DNA from: Hydromicrobium sp964517765
GTDB lineage: Bacteria > Actinomycetota > Humimicrobiia > Humimicrobiales > Humimicrobiaceae
Assembly: GCA_964517765.1 (NCBI GenBank)
Contig: CAZFEN010000010.1
Coordinates: forward strand, 1-46,838
Length of the DNA: 46,838 bases
Reading direction: 5' to 3'
The notes beneath the pieces were generated by a model. The model saw only the letters and a program-made list of their open reading frames with translations, did no database searches and was not told the origin of the DNA. Within the stretch, counting starts at the first letter, position 1. Every line of letters starts with the position of its first letter. Of the stretch, positions 1-8,570 are shown piece after piece. The translations under genes and the position numbers were made by a program.

Positions 1-2
1 TA

Positions 3-47
3 ACACGGGCAAATATTATAGAATCTATTATAAAAGGTGAGGAATAG
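3..47 (+). CDS. C-terminal tail of an upstream gene (partial)
   Basis: The third reading frame is open from the window edge to a TAG at 45-47 and would end in IESIIKGEE, a plausible charged helical C-terminus. The other two frames stop early or read poorly. The fragment is too short to assign to a family. The next gene starts about 25 bases later. Confidence 0.3.
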   Translation, partial: TRANIIESIIKGEE

Positions 48-68
48 TGAAAATAATATTCTTGAACG

Positions 69-353
69 GTGAATATGTATAAATGTCCACATTGCGGTAA
101 ACCGGGAATTTCGGTATGGAGAAAATTAACTATAGGAATGTACAATCCAGCTATCTGTAAGGAATGTGGAAATGAGGTAAGCATACCTTTTACTTCATTG
201 ATTATCATCACTATATTATTTACTTTTGGATTTATGTCAGTATTATTTTTTGTAGATTCTATTATATTAAAAATACCTATTTGGATTGTTATGGCTTCAC
301 TCAGTCTCTTTCTTTATCTGAAGTACGTTCCTCTTATTCCTAAGTATAAATGA
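69..353 (+). CDS. Small zinc-ribbon membrane protein, unknown function
   Basis: This is a 94-residue protein (92 if the ATG at 75 is used instead of the GTG at 69; neither has a clear ribosome binding site). Two CxxC pairs near the N-terminus, CPHCG at about residues 6-10 and CKECG at about 30-34, form a zinc-ribbon-like module. Two hydrophobic segments follow, at about 42-63 and 66-86, so the ribbon would sit at the membrane surface. I do not recognise a specific family. Proteins of this build are common and mostly uncharacterised. It is separated from the downstream kinase gene by 131 bases that hold a stem-loop. Confidence 0.6.
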   Translation: MNMYKCPHCGKPGISVWRKLTIGMYNPAICKECGNEVSIPFTSLIIITILFTFGFMSVLFFVDSIILKIPIWIVMASLSLFLYLKYVPLIPKYK

Positions 354-396
354 GATCCGCATACTGCCTGAAACACTTCTTAATTTCAAAATCTAT

Positions 397-432
397 TTGC
401 TAAAAATCTATCTCCATAAGATAATTTAGCAA
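397..432. repeat. Stem-loop between the zinc-ribbon gene and the sugar kinase gene
   Basis: An 8-base outer inverted repeat (TTGCTAAA at 397-404, TTTAGCAA at 425-432) encloses a 5-base inner repeat (TATCT at 409-413, AGATA at 419-423) with a 5-base loop. No run of T follows, so it is not a clear intrinsic terminator. It could be a transcript-end structure or a binding site. Confidence 0.35.
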
Positions 433-484
433 TACTGATAAATATCTAAAATTATTAAATTAATTAAACCTGAGAAATAATTAT

Positions 485-1483
485 ATGTATGACGTTATTA
501 CTATAGGCTCCAATACTATCGATGTTTTTGTTTATACCGATAGATCTAGCTCCATATTTATAAAAACAAAAAGCGATGAGGAAAGTTTCATTTCCTATCC
601 TGTGGGAGCAAAGCTTCTTATAAATGATCTTCATTTCTTTTCAGGCGGAGGCGGAACCAATTCGGCAGTTTCTCTTTCACGGCTGGGACTTAAAACGGCC
701 TATATAGGTAAGGTAGGAAATGACCAGAACGGCCTTAGAATTTTAGACGAATTAAAAAAGGAGAAAGTAGATTTTCTGGGTCCTATATGTCATGATACCA
801 CGAAAAAAACAGGTTATTCCGTGATCCTTGACAGTCTGGAAAAGAAAAGAACCGTACTCTCATACAAGGGTGCCAATAATTATCTGGATTACTCCGAAAT
901 AGATCTGGATAAAGTAAAAACAAAATGGTTCTATATCTCAAGTATGCTTGGTAGGTCCTTTATCACATTAGAGAAAATGGCGGAGTTCGCTTCTAAAAAC
1001 AATATAAAGATACTATTTAACGCAAGCAGTTATCTGGCCGAGAAAGGGAAAGGATATTTAAAGAAAATATTAGAAAATACAGAAATCCTGGTTTTGAATA
1101 AAGAAGAAGCAGAACTTCTGGTAGGGCGCGGTGATTCTCTGGAAGTGATCTCAGAATTGAAGGAACTGGGTCCGGAAACAGTCGTAGTCACCGATGAAGA
1201 AAATCCCGTCTATAGTCTGGATAATAAAAATATTTTCTATAAAGCAATTCCTTATGATGTAAAAGTGGTCGAAGCCACCGGCGCCGGAGACAGCTTTTCC
1301 TCATCTTTTCTTGCCGGGATGATAAAGACAGGCGATATGGAGTTTTCGCTAAAGCTTGCTATTGTAAACTCTCATTCTGTACTGCGTTTTAAAGGAGCAA
1401 AAAGAAAGCTTCTGACATACAAAGAGGCACTTGTGGAAATAAACAGGAGAAATATAGCAGTGGAAAAGAGAAAAAGGAATTAA
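485..1483 (+). CDS. PfkB-family sugar/nucleoside kinase
   Basis: The 332-residue protein is a ribokinase-fold kinase that transfers phosphate from ATP to a sugar or nucleoside hydroxyl. The first family signature is seen as a glycine-rich GGGGTNSAVSLSRLG at about 53-67. The second is ATGAGDSF at about 261-268, which contains the catalytic Asp and the anion hole. The length is typical of the family. The insertion after residue 20 (SSSIFIKTKSDEE) resembles the lid region. The substrate cannot be read from sequence: ribokinase, adenosine kinase and fructokinase branches all share these motifs. No sugar transporter or isomerase lies next to it, so the neighbourhood does not narrow the choice. Confidence 0.85.
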   Translation: MYDVITIGSNTIDVFVYTDRSSSIFIKTKSDEESFISYPVGAKLLINDLHFFSGGGGTNSAVSLSRLGLKTAYIGKVGNDQNGLRILDELKKEKVDFLGPICHDTTKKTGYSVILDSLEKKRTVLSYKGANNYLDYSEIDLDKVKTKWFYISSMLGRSFITLEKMAEFASKNNIKILFNASSYLAEKGKGYLKKILENTEILVLNKEEAELLVGRGDSLEVISELKELGPETVVVTDEENPVYSLDNKNIFYKAIPYDVKVVEATGAGDSFSSSFLAGMIKTGDMEFSLKLAIVNSHSVLRFKGAKRKLLTYKEALVEINRRNIAVEKRKRN

Positions 1484-1509
1484 TCTGGTTAGAAATGTCA
1501 TTTCTTTCA

Positions 1510-1538
1510 TTGATTAAATAAAACGATTGAGATAAAAT
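1510..1538 (+). promoter_or_regulatory. Candidate sigma-70-type promoter
   Basis: TTGATT (1510-1515) and TAAAAT (1533-1538) are separated by 17 bases, upstream of the membrane protein gene at 1638. The predicted start would leave a leader of about 90 bases. The region is AT-rich, so a chance match is possible. Confidence 0.35.
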
Positions 1539-1637
1539 TTTATATTATAAGTTTATCAAAAAATCCATACTATTAGCGAGAACAAGATTGTTTTTCACCA
1601 GTGTCATGATATCCGTAAATTATAAGGGAGGTTCAAA

Positions 1638-2507
1638 GTGGCTGTAAATAAAGGAAATAGGAGCCCGGTAGAAAGTTTTGGCGATATGGTCAAGGAATTC
1701 GGCGAAGCCATCAGTAAAATTTTCAGTGACCCCGAATTAAAGAAAAAAGCAAAGGATTTTGCAAAAAGTGCGGAAGATTCCGCGAAGGCTTTTGGAAAAA
1801 GATTCAAGGATGAAGGAGTAAAAGAGAAATTCGGAGATTTTGGAAAAGCCGCGCGTGATTTTGGGAATGATGTGTCCGCTTATTTTAAAGATGATAAAGT
1901 CAAAGGTGAAGATATCAGCCAAAAAGAATATGAATGGGAAAAAAAACTGGATGAGAAAATGAAAAATTTCGGGGAAAAGACAAAAAAAGTCGGACAGGGA
2001 ATCGGCAGTAAGATGGAAAAAGTGGGTGATGATGTAAATCGTTACTTCAAGGATTCAAGAGGCGGCAGAATAACCGGTTACAGCTTCGCCATAATGTGGA
2101 GCGTTGTCTTTCTTGTGCTTTTTAATTTCTATAGTAAGTATATAGCTTATTACAGTTATGACGGAATATGGCACAGGCATGAGCTTCTTACCGCAAACTT
2201 TAGCCAGTGGCTGCCAATCGTTACAACAGCGCTTGCTGCGTCAGTTATCGGAAATATCCTGCTGATTATTTATGATAGTTATTACTTCCGTCAGATCATA
2301 CATATTGTACTTAATCTGTTTGGATTGGCTGCAATCATTTCACTGCTTACCATATTCCCGTTTGATTTTACGGTATTTCCGAGAGATCTAACCGGAATCT
2401 TAAATCCTATTATTATTGTGGTTCTTATACTGGCTGTCATCGGAACAAGCATAGACACAATAATAAGATTCGTGAAAATGATTATTAATGCGGCAAAAGC
2501 TTCTTAA
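1638..2507 (+). CDS. Membrane protein with N-terminal charged amphipathic repeats and four C-terminal TM helices
   Basis: GTG start with a strong AGGGAGG site about 8 bases upstream; 289 residues. Residues 1-140 are rich in Lys, Asp, Glu, Phe and Gly and look like amphipathic helices. They hold two similar units, each ending in a VSAYFKDDK / VNRYFKDSR motif (about 79-87 and 133-141). Four hydrophobic segments follow (about 148-170, 190-212, 219-242, 253-278). The N-terminal part recalls YtxH or apolipoprotein-like helices that lie along membranes, but I recognise no family for the whole. It precedes the toroid-protein and DUF362 genes in the same orientation with a 42-base gap, so co-transcription is possible. 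Function unknown. Confidence 0.65.
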   Translation: MAVNKGNRSPVESFGDMVKEFGEAISKIFSDPELKKKAKDFAKSAEDSAKAFGKRFKDEGVKEKFGDFGKAARDFGNDVSAYFKDDKVKGEDISQKEYEWEKKLDEKMKNFGEKTKKVGQGIGSKMEKVGDDVNRYFKDSRGGRITGYSFAIMWSVVFLVLFNFYSKYIAYYSYDGIWHRHELLTANFSQWLPIVTTALAASVIGNILLIIYDSYYFRQIIHIVLNLFGLAAIISLLTIFPFDFTVFPRDLTGILNPIIIVVLILAVIGTSIDTIIRFVKMIINAAKAS

Positions 2508-2549
2508 AAGGAACAGCTTTAAAATATATTTTTTTATGGATTTTTCAGT

Positions 2550-3494
2550 ATGGAACCGGTAATTACCTGGTTAACGGAAACTAATGATCCCTATGTAGGG
2601 TATTTAACCCGTAAGAATATTCTCGGGGAAAAAATCAATAAAAAAAACTCACCTGAAATCATCGATAATATAGCCAATCGTGAACCTGTTTCCACTATTC
2701 TTAGTATGCAGAACATAGAAGGATGGTGGGGCCTGGATAAATATTCATTCAATCCATTATATAAGAATACATTCTGGCAGCTGTATTTTTTATCCATAAT
2801 GGGAATCACAAAAAGAGTCAGTGGAATAGACAAAGCTGTCAGCCTTGTGGTGAGCCATATACAAAAAGATAACGGTTCTTTCCGACCGGATTCCGGATAT
2901 TCAGCGACCTTAGGCTGTATGCAGGGGATTTCTCTTGAAATGCTTCTCCGTCTTGGATATATCGATTATGATTTCACAAAGAAGGGTATTGATTATATAA
3001 ATAACATGGTGTACAGAGAATCTTTTAGATGTAAATACAGACAGAATTTAAGATGTCCCTGGGGCGCTATAAAAATTCTTAAGGCATACAATTTGATACC
3101 TGATAAATATATTGATGAGAAAACGAAATCTACCAGAAAGAAAGCCCTGGATTTTCTGGTCAAATACGATATTGTCGAAGCCGCTTACCCCCGTAAGAAA
3201 AATAAAAGTAATCACTGGTTGATGTTTGGATTTCCGAGAAGTTATCAAAGCGATATACTGGAACTGGTCTCGGCTGTTGTAGATGCAGGGTGCGGCGAAG
3301 ATAGCCACAATGTCAAAAAGGCGCTTGATTACATCCTGTCGAAGAGGCTTTCGGACGGGACATGGAAGATGGAATATTCACTTAACGGAAGAATGCTTGT
3401 CGATATAGAAAAAAAGAATAAACCCAGCAAATGGATCACTTATCTTGCATTAAAAACCCTCTACAAAAGCAGATATTTAGAGAAAGAAGAATGA
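2550..3494 (+). CDS. Squalene-cyclase/prenyltransferase-like alpha-toroid protein
   Basis: The 314-residue protein resembles bacterial proteins annotated as prenyltransferase or squalene-oxidase repeat proteins. It has repeated helical units with aromatic QW-like motifs: IEGWWGLDKY at about 52-61, QKDNGSFRPDSGYSATLGCMQG in the middle, and SDGTWKMEY near the C-terminus. Several Cys and His residues (CKYRQNLRCPWG, SNHWLMFGFPR) are typical of this small cytoplasmic branch. The DxDD acid motif of true squalene-hopene cyclases is not visible, so a cyclase role is not supported. The stop codon overlaps the ATG of the next gene by four bases (ATGA), which indicates translational coupling with the DUF362/ferredoxin protein. 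Confidence 0.7.
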   Translation: MEPVITWLTETNDPYVGYLTRKNILGEKINKKNSPEIIDNIANREPVSTILSMQNIEGWWGLDKYSFNPLYKNTFWQLYFLSIMGITKRVSGIDKAVSLVVSHIQKDNGSFRPDSGYSATLGCMQGISLEMLLRLGYIDYDFTKKGIDYINNMVYRESFRCKYRQNLRCPWGAIKILKAYNLIPDKYIDEKTKSTRKKALDFLVKYDIVEAAYPRKKNKSNHWLMFGFPRSYQSDILELVSAVVDAGCGEDSHNVKKALDYILSKRLSDGTWKMEYSLNGRMLVDIEKKNKPSKWITYLALKTLYKSRYLEKEE

Positions 3495-4726
3495 ACCATA
3501 AATCCGGCAGAGTCAGTATCGTAAAATGCAAAGACTACGATAAAAAAAATCTAAAAGATGCCATTAGGAGATGTGTCGGTCTTATAGGCGGTTTTGAGAA
3601 ATTTCTGGATTCACGGAGTAAAATATTATTAAAACCCAACTTACTTCTATCGGCGCCGCCGGAGAGGGCCATTACAACCCATCCTTTGTTTATAGAAGCC
3701 GTGATCGAAAATATTATCGATATCACCGGCAACAGTAAAAATATTTTAATTGCAGACAGCTTTGGTCCCGCAACTCCATATAATAAAAAAGGGATGGAAA
3801 AAATTTATGGCGCGACAGGCATGCTGGATATTGCGGAAAGAACAGGATGCAGGTTGAATTATTCTGCCGAATACGAATTCCTGTCCAATAAAAAGGGCCG
3901 GATTTTAAAGAGAATAGAAGTCATAAAACCAATAATCGAGGCTGACGTAATAATCAATCTTCCTAAATTCAAAACTCATAATCTAACAGTTATAACCGGA
4001 GCCATAAAAAATATGTTCGGGATAATTCCGGGATTTAACAAAGTAGGATATCATCTGAGGTTTGACGATTTAGAAAAATTTGCGGGAATGCTTCTGGATA
4101 TAATATCTTTTATCAAACCGGCCTTAAATATCATGGATGGAATATGGGGAATAGAAGGAGAAGGGCCGGGGAGGAGAGGAACTCCCAGAAATGTGGGATT
4201 GATACTGGCAAGCAGCGATTCTATTTCAATGGATATTATAATGAGCAGAATAATGAATATACCGAAAGCATTGAATCCTTTTATAGAAGTATTGAAAAAA
4301 TGGAATGTCGAGTGTTATACAACCGGAGACATAGAAGTAGCGGGAGAAAAGCTTTCCGATACAATAATCTATGATTTCAAGATCCCTGAGAGTGTGGGCC
4401 AGAAGAGACTCATTACAAATAATTTTATAAATACTTATATTTTACCGCTGGTCAGGAATTCACTTAATCCCTATCTTTATGTCGACTACGATAAGTGCAG
4501 CTTATGTATGACCTGCAGGAACATCTGTCCGCAGAAATCGATCACGTCAGATAACAAAAAGATAAAGTTTAGCCATAGGACCTGTATCAGATGCTTTTGC
4601 TGCAGTGAGATGTGTCCCGAGGGAGCAATAGGTATTAAATATCCATTTCTGGGGAATTTGATTTTTAACTGGTTGGGAATGGCGGGTAAACTCAGCAAGA
4701 AAAGAAAAACACCGGATAGCTTATAA
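3491..4726 (+). CDS. DUF362 domain protein with C-terminal 2x[4Fe-4S] ferredoxin domain
   Basis: I chose the ATG at 3491 because it overlaps the preceding stop codon by four bases and follows a purine-rich stretch. This gives 411 residues; an upstream in-frame ATG at 3431 lies inside the previous gene and is unlikely. Residues 1 to about 330 form the DUF362 domain (ILLKPNLL, VIINLPKFKTH, GIEGEGPGRRG). Near the C-terminus two ferredoxin motifs, CSLCMTCRNICP and CIRCFCCSEMCP, would bind two [4Fe-4S] clusters. The family is widespread in anaerobes and its reaction is unknown. It is probably a redox partner of its operon neighbours. The 3' end overlaps the convergent hydrolase gene by six bases. 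Confidence 0.85.
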   Translation: MNHKSGRVSIVKCKDYDKKNLKDAIRRCVGLIGGFEKFLDSRSKILLKPNLLLSAPPERAITTHPLFIEAVIENIIDITGNSKNILIADSFGPATPYNKKGMEKIYGATGMLDIAERTGCRLNYSAEYEFLSNKKGRILKRIEVIKPIIEADVIINLPKFKTHNLTVITGAIKNMFGIIPGFNKVGYHLRFDDLEKFAGMLLDIISFIKPALNIMDGIWGIEGEGPGRRGTPRNVGLILASSDSISMDIIMSRIMNIPKALNPFIEVLKKWNVECYTTGDIEVAGEKLSDTIIYDFKIPESVGQKRLITNNFINTYILPLVRNSLNPYLYVDYDKCSLCMTCRNICPQKSITSDNKKIKFSHRTCIRCFCCSEMCPEGAIGIKYPFLGNLIFNWLGMAGKLSKKRKTPDSL

Positions 4727-5725
4727 GAAATTCGTAATCTCTTTTATAATCTTTTTATCGGTTAAGATTTTGCTGGAGTGCATTTTATTGAGCCAGAGGA
4801 TCTTTGGTTTTCCCAGTTCTTCCCATAACTGTTCTGTCGAATCTTTAGGAAAATAGAAATCAAATTTGGAATTAATCATAAGCACCTTTTCGGGTTTGAT
4901 TCGGTAAGCAAAAGCCAGAGGATCGCATAGAAAGCACATTTTTGTTGTCACTCTTTTTAAGTCCGGCAGGTCTTTTAGATCCATTCTTATTTTATTGGGT
5001 TTTATTTCTTTGATTTTTTTTAAAAAAATAGGGAAGGTTGAATAAATCTCTCCACAGGCTTCTCTGTTTGTCTTATTTTTATACTTCTTTTCTCCATAAA
5101 CGCAGTTACCCTTCAAGGCAAATCTTAAAATTCCTTTCCAGTGGATTTCTTCCCAGTTCCCACCGCCAATTACGAAAACACCCTTATTTATCCGGTTATC
5201 ATTGGCCATTGTGATTAACGAGACCATGCTTCCAAGACTTATGCCGCAAATATAGATTTTTTTAAAGGTAAGAATTTTCGTAAGGATGCTTATTAGTTTT
5301 TTGACATCAACCACACATTGATGGAAAAATTGCAACGTTTCCATATCGTCAAAGTATAGCAGTCTCTCGCCGCTTTTTTCGCCATCCGGAGTTCTGTTTA
5401 AGTGAAATGGCAGGTTCATAAATGCACAGGATAAATTATTTTCATTCATTTTATCAATGAAGCGATAATAATTATCCATACTTTTATTTTTGCTTGAAAA
5501 TCCATGAATCAGTATTAGAATATGATTGTTTTTAAAATATGTTGTATTTTTTTTACTTTTATTTTTATTAAAAAAAAGCCGGACATTTACTCTATCGTTT
5601 GCTTCTATTCCTGTTGAATATGGTGAGCTGTAGATCAATCTATATTCCCTGATGTATACATTTTTTTGTTCTACTTCTTTTAAAATATAATCAAGTTTTT
5701 TATATTTATAGTGATATAGTTCCAT
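4721..5725 (-). CDS. Alpha/beta hydrolase (ABHD18-like)
   Basis: About 334 residues from the ATG at 5725; a TTG at 5743 would add six residues, and neither has a recognisable ribosome binding site. The nucleophile elbow is GISLGS, with the catalytic Ser inside it, preceded by strand ILILIHGFSSKNKS carrying the oxyanion HG. A late Asp (NSKFDFYFP) and a C-terminal His (NKMHSSK) complete a plausible triad. The LNRTPDGEKSGERLLY stretch resembles ABHD18-type proteins. The substrate is unknown. The gene is convergent with, and overlaps, the DUF362 gene. It has no partner on its own strand. Confidence 0.7.
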   Translation of the reverse strand: MELYHYKYKKLDYILKEVEQKNVYIREYRLIYSSPYSTGIEANDRVNVRLFFNKNKSKKNTTYFKNNHILILIHGFSSKNKSMDNYYRFIDKMNENNLSCAFMNLPFHLNRTPDGEKSGERLLYFDDMETLQFFHQCVVDVKKLISILTKILTFKKIYICGISLGSMVSLITMANDNRINKGVFVIGGGNWEEIHWKGILRFALKGNCVYGEKKYKNKTNREACGEIYSTFPIFLKKIKEIKPNKIRMDLKDLPDLKRVTTKMCFLCDPLAFAYRIKPEKVLMINSKFDFYFPKDSTEQLWEELGKPKILWLNKMHSSKILTDKKIIKEITNFL

Positions 5726-5836
5726 ATTAATAGATACTATCAAAAAATTTTTTTATTTCAAAAAATATTAAAAAATCCTGATAATATGTATAATAAGAAC
5801 AGTATTAAAAAATCTTTTTTAAGATAGGGGGGTTTT

Positions 5837-6154
5837 ATGAGCAATAATGAATCGGGAACCGTAAGAGGCATTTTTGTAGGTTTTACTCTCGGATTTGTAG
5901 CAGGCGCAGTTACTGCATTACTTTTAACTACTAAAACCGGTGAGGAATTAAGAACCGATATAAAAAAAATAGCCAGTGATCTGGCTGAAAAAGTTGAAGA
6001 GAAGGCCGGCAAGATTAAAAATATAACCAGAGATAAATACAACGAGATAGTAAATAGTGTTGTATCGGGTTATAAAAAGATAAAGGACCTTACCGAAAAA
6101 GAAATAGAATTCATTAAAAAAATAATAGCCGAGCAAAAAGATATAGCAAAATAA
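5837..6154 (+). CDS. YtxH domain protein
   Basis: The 105-residue protein starts at an ATG preceded by a GGGGGG-rich ribosome binding site (about 5826-5831). One glycine- and alanine-rich hydrophobic segment (about 11-31, GIFVGFTLGFVAGAVTALLL) is followed by a Lys/Glu-rich helical tail that likely forms a coiled coil. This is the standard build of the YtxH family, small envelope-associated proteins often induced by general stress. The molecular function is not established. It stands alone between the hydrolase and the copper genes. Confidence 0.8.
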   Translation: MSNNESGTVRGIFVGFTLGFVAGAVTALLLTTKTGEELRTDIKKIASDLAEKVEEKAGKIKNITRDKYNEIVNSVVSGYKKIKDLTEKEIEFIKKIIAEQKDIAK

Positions 6155-6180
6155 CTTTACTATATTTTTAATTGATCTCC

Positions 6181-6229
6181 GGATAACTATACTTAAAGTT
6201 ATTATCCCATCATAAGATTTATGATCTTA
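6181..6229. promoter_or_regulatory. Inverted repeats upstream of the copper genes, possible operator
   Basis: A perfect 6-base inverted repeat, TAAGAT and ATCTTA (6213-6229, loop TTATG), sits about 40 bases before copZ. It is preceded by an imperfect repeat, GGATAACT / AGTTATTATCC (6181-6207). Copper-export genes are commonly controlled at such sites. However, neither repeat matches the CopY (TACAnnTGTA) or CsoR operator I know, and no copper regulator gene is in the window. Confidence 0.3.
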
Positions 6230-6266
6230 CTGTCACAAAATAACTATTATCCTGAAAGGAAACAAA

Positions 6267-6482
6267 ATGGCAAGGGTGAAAGAAACATATCCGGTTCTGG
6301 GTATGACCTGTGCTTCCTGTGTGAGAAAAATAGAAACGGTTCTCGGAAAAACGGAAGGAATCGTAGAAGCATCTGTCAATTTTGGATCGGAGAAAGTAAC
6401 CGTTGAGTACGATAATGATAAGATAGATCTGGAAAAGATAGAGAAAATAATAAAGAGTATCGGTTACGAGCTTATCACTTAA
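6267..6482 (+). CDS. copZ: Copper chaperone / heavy-metal-associated domain protein
   Basis: The 71-residue protein is a single ferredoxin-like HMA domain with the Cu(I)-binding motif GMTCASC at about 12-18. It ends in the IKSIGYEL strand usual for the fold. The start codon ATG follows GAAAGGA at a normal distance. It would carry Cu(I), or donate it, to the P-type ATPase encoded 27 bases downstream. That ATPase has no metal-binding domain of its own, so the two genes look like one usual CopA polypeptide divided in two. A separate ribosome binding site for the second gene argues for true separation over a sequencing frameshift. Confidence 0.9.
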   Translation: MARVKETYPVLGMTCASCVRKIETVLGKTEGIVEASVNFGSEKVTVEYDNDKIDLEKIEKIIKSIGYELIT

Positions 6483-6509
6483 ATTTGCTTCTTCCGGAGG
6501 TCATGTGAT

Positions 6510-8555
6510 TTGACTACCAGGAAAAACAATAAACTCAGCCTTGAAGAGAAAAAAGAACTTATAGAAAAACGCCTTCAGAAGAGACTTCTTACGAAGCTTG
6601 CAGTAGGGGCTGCACTTGCAGTTCTTATTATGCTTCTTTCTATGAATATGATCCCCGGATTTTCTTCACTTTCGACCAAAATCAGATATATTATTATTTT
6701 TATTCTGGCATGTCCGGTTCAAATATGGGTAGGCTCCCAATTCTATCGCGGCCTTGTCTCGGTTTTTAAATACAGGACTGCGGATATGAATACTCTTGTT
6801 GCCGTGGGGACCCTCTCGGCTTTTATCTACAGCACCTCAGTGACCTTTTTTTTGGATTATTTTACAGTGGCAGGAATCGAACCTCATATATATTTCGACA
6901 CTTCGGCAATGATCATCGTTCTTATACTTCTCGGCAGATTTTTTGAAGCCAGATCAAAGAGCAGTGCCTCGGGTGCGATCAGGAAGCTTTTGAAACTTAA
7001 GGCATTAAAGGCAACTGTGATAAGAGACGGAAAAGAAGAAGAAATCGATGTAGATGATGTGGCAGTGGGAAATATAATACTGGTCAGGCCGGGGGAAAAG
7101 ATACCGGTGGATGGAACAATACTTGAGGGTAATTCTGCAATAAATGAGTCGATGGTCACAGGTGAATCCATACCGGCAGATAAAGAATCCGGAGATGAGG
7201 TGATTGGTTCCACTATAAATCTGACAGGCTTTTTGAAATTCAGGGCAACCCGGGTAGGTAAGGATACATTTTTGAACCAGGTAATAAAAATGGTAGAGGA
7301 GGCGCAGGCATCCAAGGCTCCGGTACAAAGGCTGGTAGATAAAGTGGCAAGCTACTTCGTGCCCATAGTCATCCTTATAGCGGTGATAACTTTTATAGTC
7401 TGGTTTATATGGGGACCTGAACCTTCTCTGACTTTTGCCCTAGTCAACTTTGTCTCTGTGCTTATAATTGCATGTCCCTGCGCTCTCGGACTCGCGACCC
7501 CGACTGCCATAATCGTCGGTACCGGCAGAGGTGCAGAAAACGGGATATTGATAAAAGATGCTTCAAGCCTCGAGATCGCCCATAGATTAGATACCATAGT
7601 ATTCGATAAAACCGGTACCCTTACCAGAGGTCAGCCGGAAGTTGAAGAAATAATTATAGATAAAGATAATTTTAAGGGGACGGATCTGGAGCTATTGAGT
7701 CTGGCTGCAAGTTCGGAACTTTATTCCGAGCACCCTCTGGGAAAAGCAGTAGTAAGGAAGGCAAAAGACAGGGGCTTAGAATTAAAAGAACCTCAGGAAT
7801 TCACGTCCATTGCCGGTAAGGGAATAAAGGCAAAGGTGGGCGAAAAAGAGATTATCAAAGGAAATATTAAATTAATGATTGAAAATAAGATTGCACTGCA
7901 CGGTCTCGAGAAAAAGGCGCAGGAAATATCAAAAAGAGGGTTTACTCCCGTATTTATTGCCATAGATAAAAAACCTGCCGGAATAATAGCTATTGCTGAC
8001 AGTCTGAAGGATAATGCAGCGGAAACGGTATCGAGACTGAAAAAACTGGGATTCGAAGTGATAATGATCACAGGCGACAATAAAAACACCGCTAATGCCA
8101 TAGGAAAGAAAGCAGGAATCGAAAAAGTGATTTCGGAGGTCCTTCCGGATCAAAAGGCAGAGGAGATAAAGAAACTTCAGAAAGCGGGTAAGATAGTGGC
8201 AATGGTCGGGGATGGCATAAATGATGCTCCTGCACTTACCCAATCAGATATAGGGATAGCTCTTGGAACCGGGACCGATATTGCACTCGAATCGAGTAAA
8301 ATCACGCTGGTAAAGGGAAATCTGGATGGGGTACTCAAAGCCATAATTCTTTCCAGAAATACGGTAAAAATAATAAGACAGAATCTTTTCTGGGCATTCT
8401 TTTATAATTTGATATTGATCCCGATAGCTGCAGGGGTACTTTATCCGTTCTTCGGGATACTTATAAGTCCGATATACGCAGCGGCAGCTATGGCCTTTAG
8501 CAGTATTTCTGTGGTGAGCAATTCGTTAAGGTTAAAGAGATTAACACTTAAATAA
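6510..8555 (+). CDS. copA: Copper-translocating P1B-type ATPase lacking an N-terminal HMA domain
   Basis: Starts at TTG 6510, nine bases after CCGGAGG; ATG 6503 and GTG 6505 run straight into a stop. The 681 residues contain the P1B layout: four N-terminal TM helices, actuator loop with TGES, TM helix with the metal-site CPC motif (322-324), phosphorylation motif DKTGT (Asp366), SEHPLG, MITGDN, and hinge GDGINDAP, then two final TM helices. The CPC motif and the neighbouring copZ point to Cu(I) or Ag(I) export, driven by ATP. Usual CopA proteins are longer because they carry one or two HMA domains in front; here that role is left to the separate upstream protein. Confidence 0.93.
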   Translation: MTTRKNNKLSLEEKKELIEKRLQKRLLTKLAVGAALAVLIMLLSMNMIPGFSSLSTKIRYIIIFILACPVQIWVGSQFYRGLVSVFKYRTADMNTLVAVGTLSAFIYSTSVTFFLDYFTVAGIEPHIYFDTSAMIIVLILLGRFFEARSKSSASGAIRKLLKLKALKATVIRDGKEEEIDVDDVAVGNIILVRPGEKIPVDGTILEGNSAINESMVTGESIPADKESGDEVIGSTINLTGFLKFRATRVGKDTFLNQVIKMVEEAQASKAPVQRLVDKVASYFVPIVILIAVITFIVWFIWGPEPSLTFALVNFVSVLIIACPCALGLATPTAIIVGTGRGAENGILIKDASSLEIAHRLDTIVFDKTGTLTRGQPEVEEIIIDKDNFKGTDLELLSLAASSELYSEHPLGKAVVRKAKDRGLELKEPQEFTSIAGKGIKAKVGEKEIIKGNIKLMIENKIALHGLEKKAQEISKRGFTPVFIAIDKKPAGIIAIADSLKDNAAETVSRLKKLGFEVIMITGDNKNTANAIGKKAGIEKVISEVLPDQKAEEIKKLQKAGKIVAMVGDGINDAPALTQSDIGIALGTGTDIALESSKITLVKGNLDGVLKAIILSRNTVKIIRQNLFWAFFYNLILIPIAAGVLYPFFGILISPIYAAAAMAFSSISVVSNSLRLKRLTLK

Positions 8556-8570
8556 GAAAAGGAAAATATA

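Noticed and set aside
2550..3494. True squalene-hopene cyclase
   Set aside because: Only about half the length of such cyclases and no DxDD catalytic motif; only the toroid repeat is supported.
6483..6509. Possible frameshift joining copZ and copA into one gene
   Set aside because: CopZ ends at a natural domain boundary and copA has a well-placed CCGGAGG and TTG start, so true separation is simpler.
6884..7315. Long open frame on the minus strand inside copA
   Set aside because: It lies wholly within a gene with complete P-type ATPase motifs; its Ser/Ile-rich product is the usual antisense shadow.
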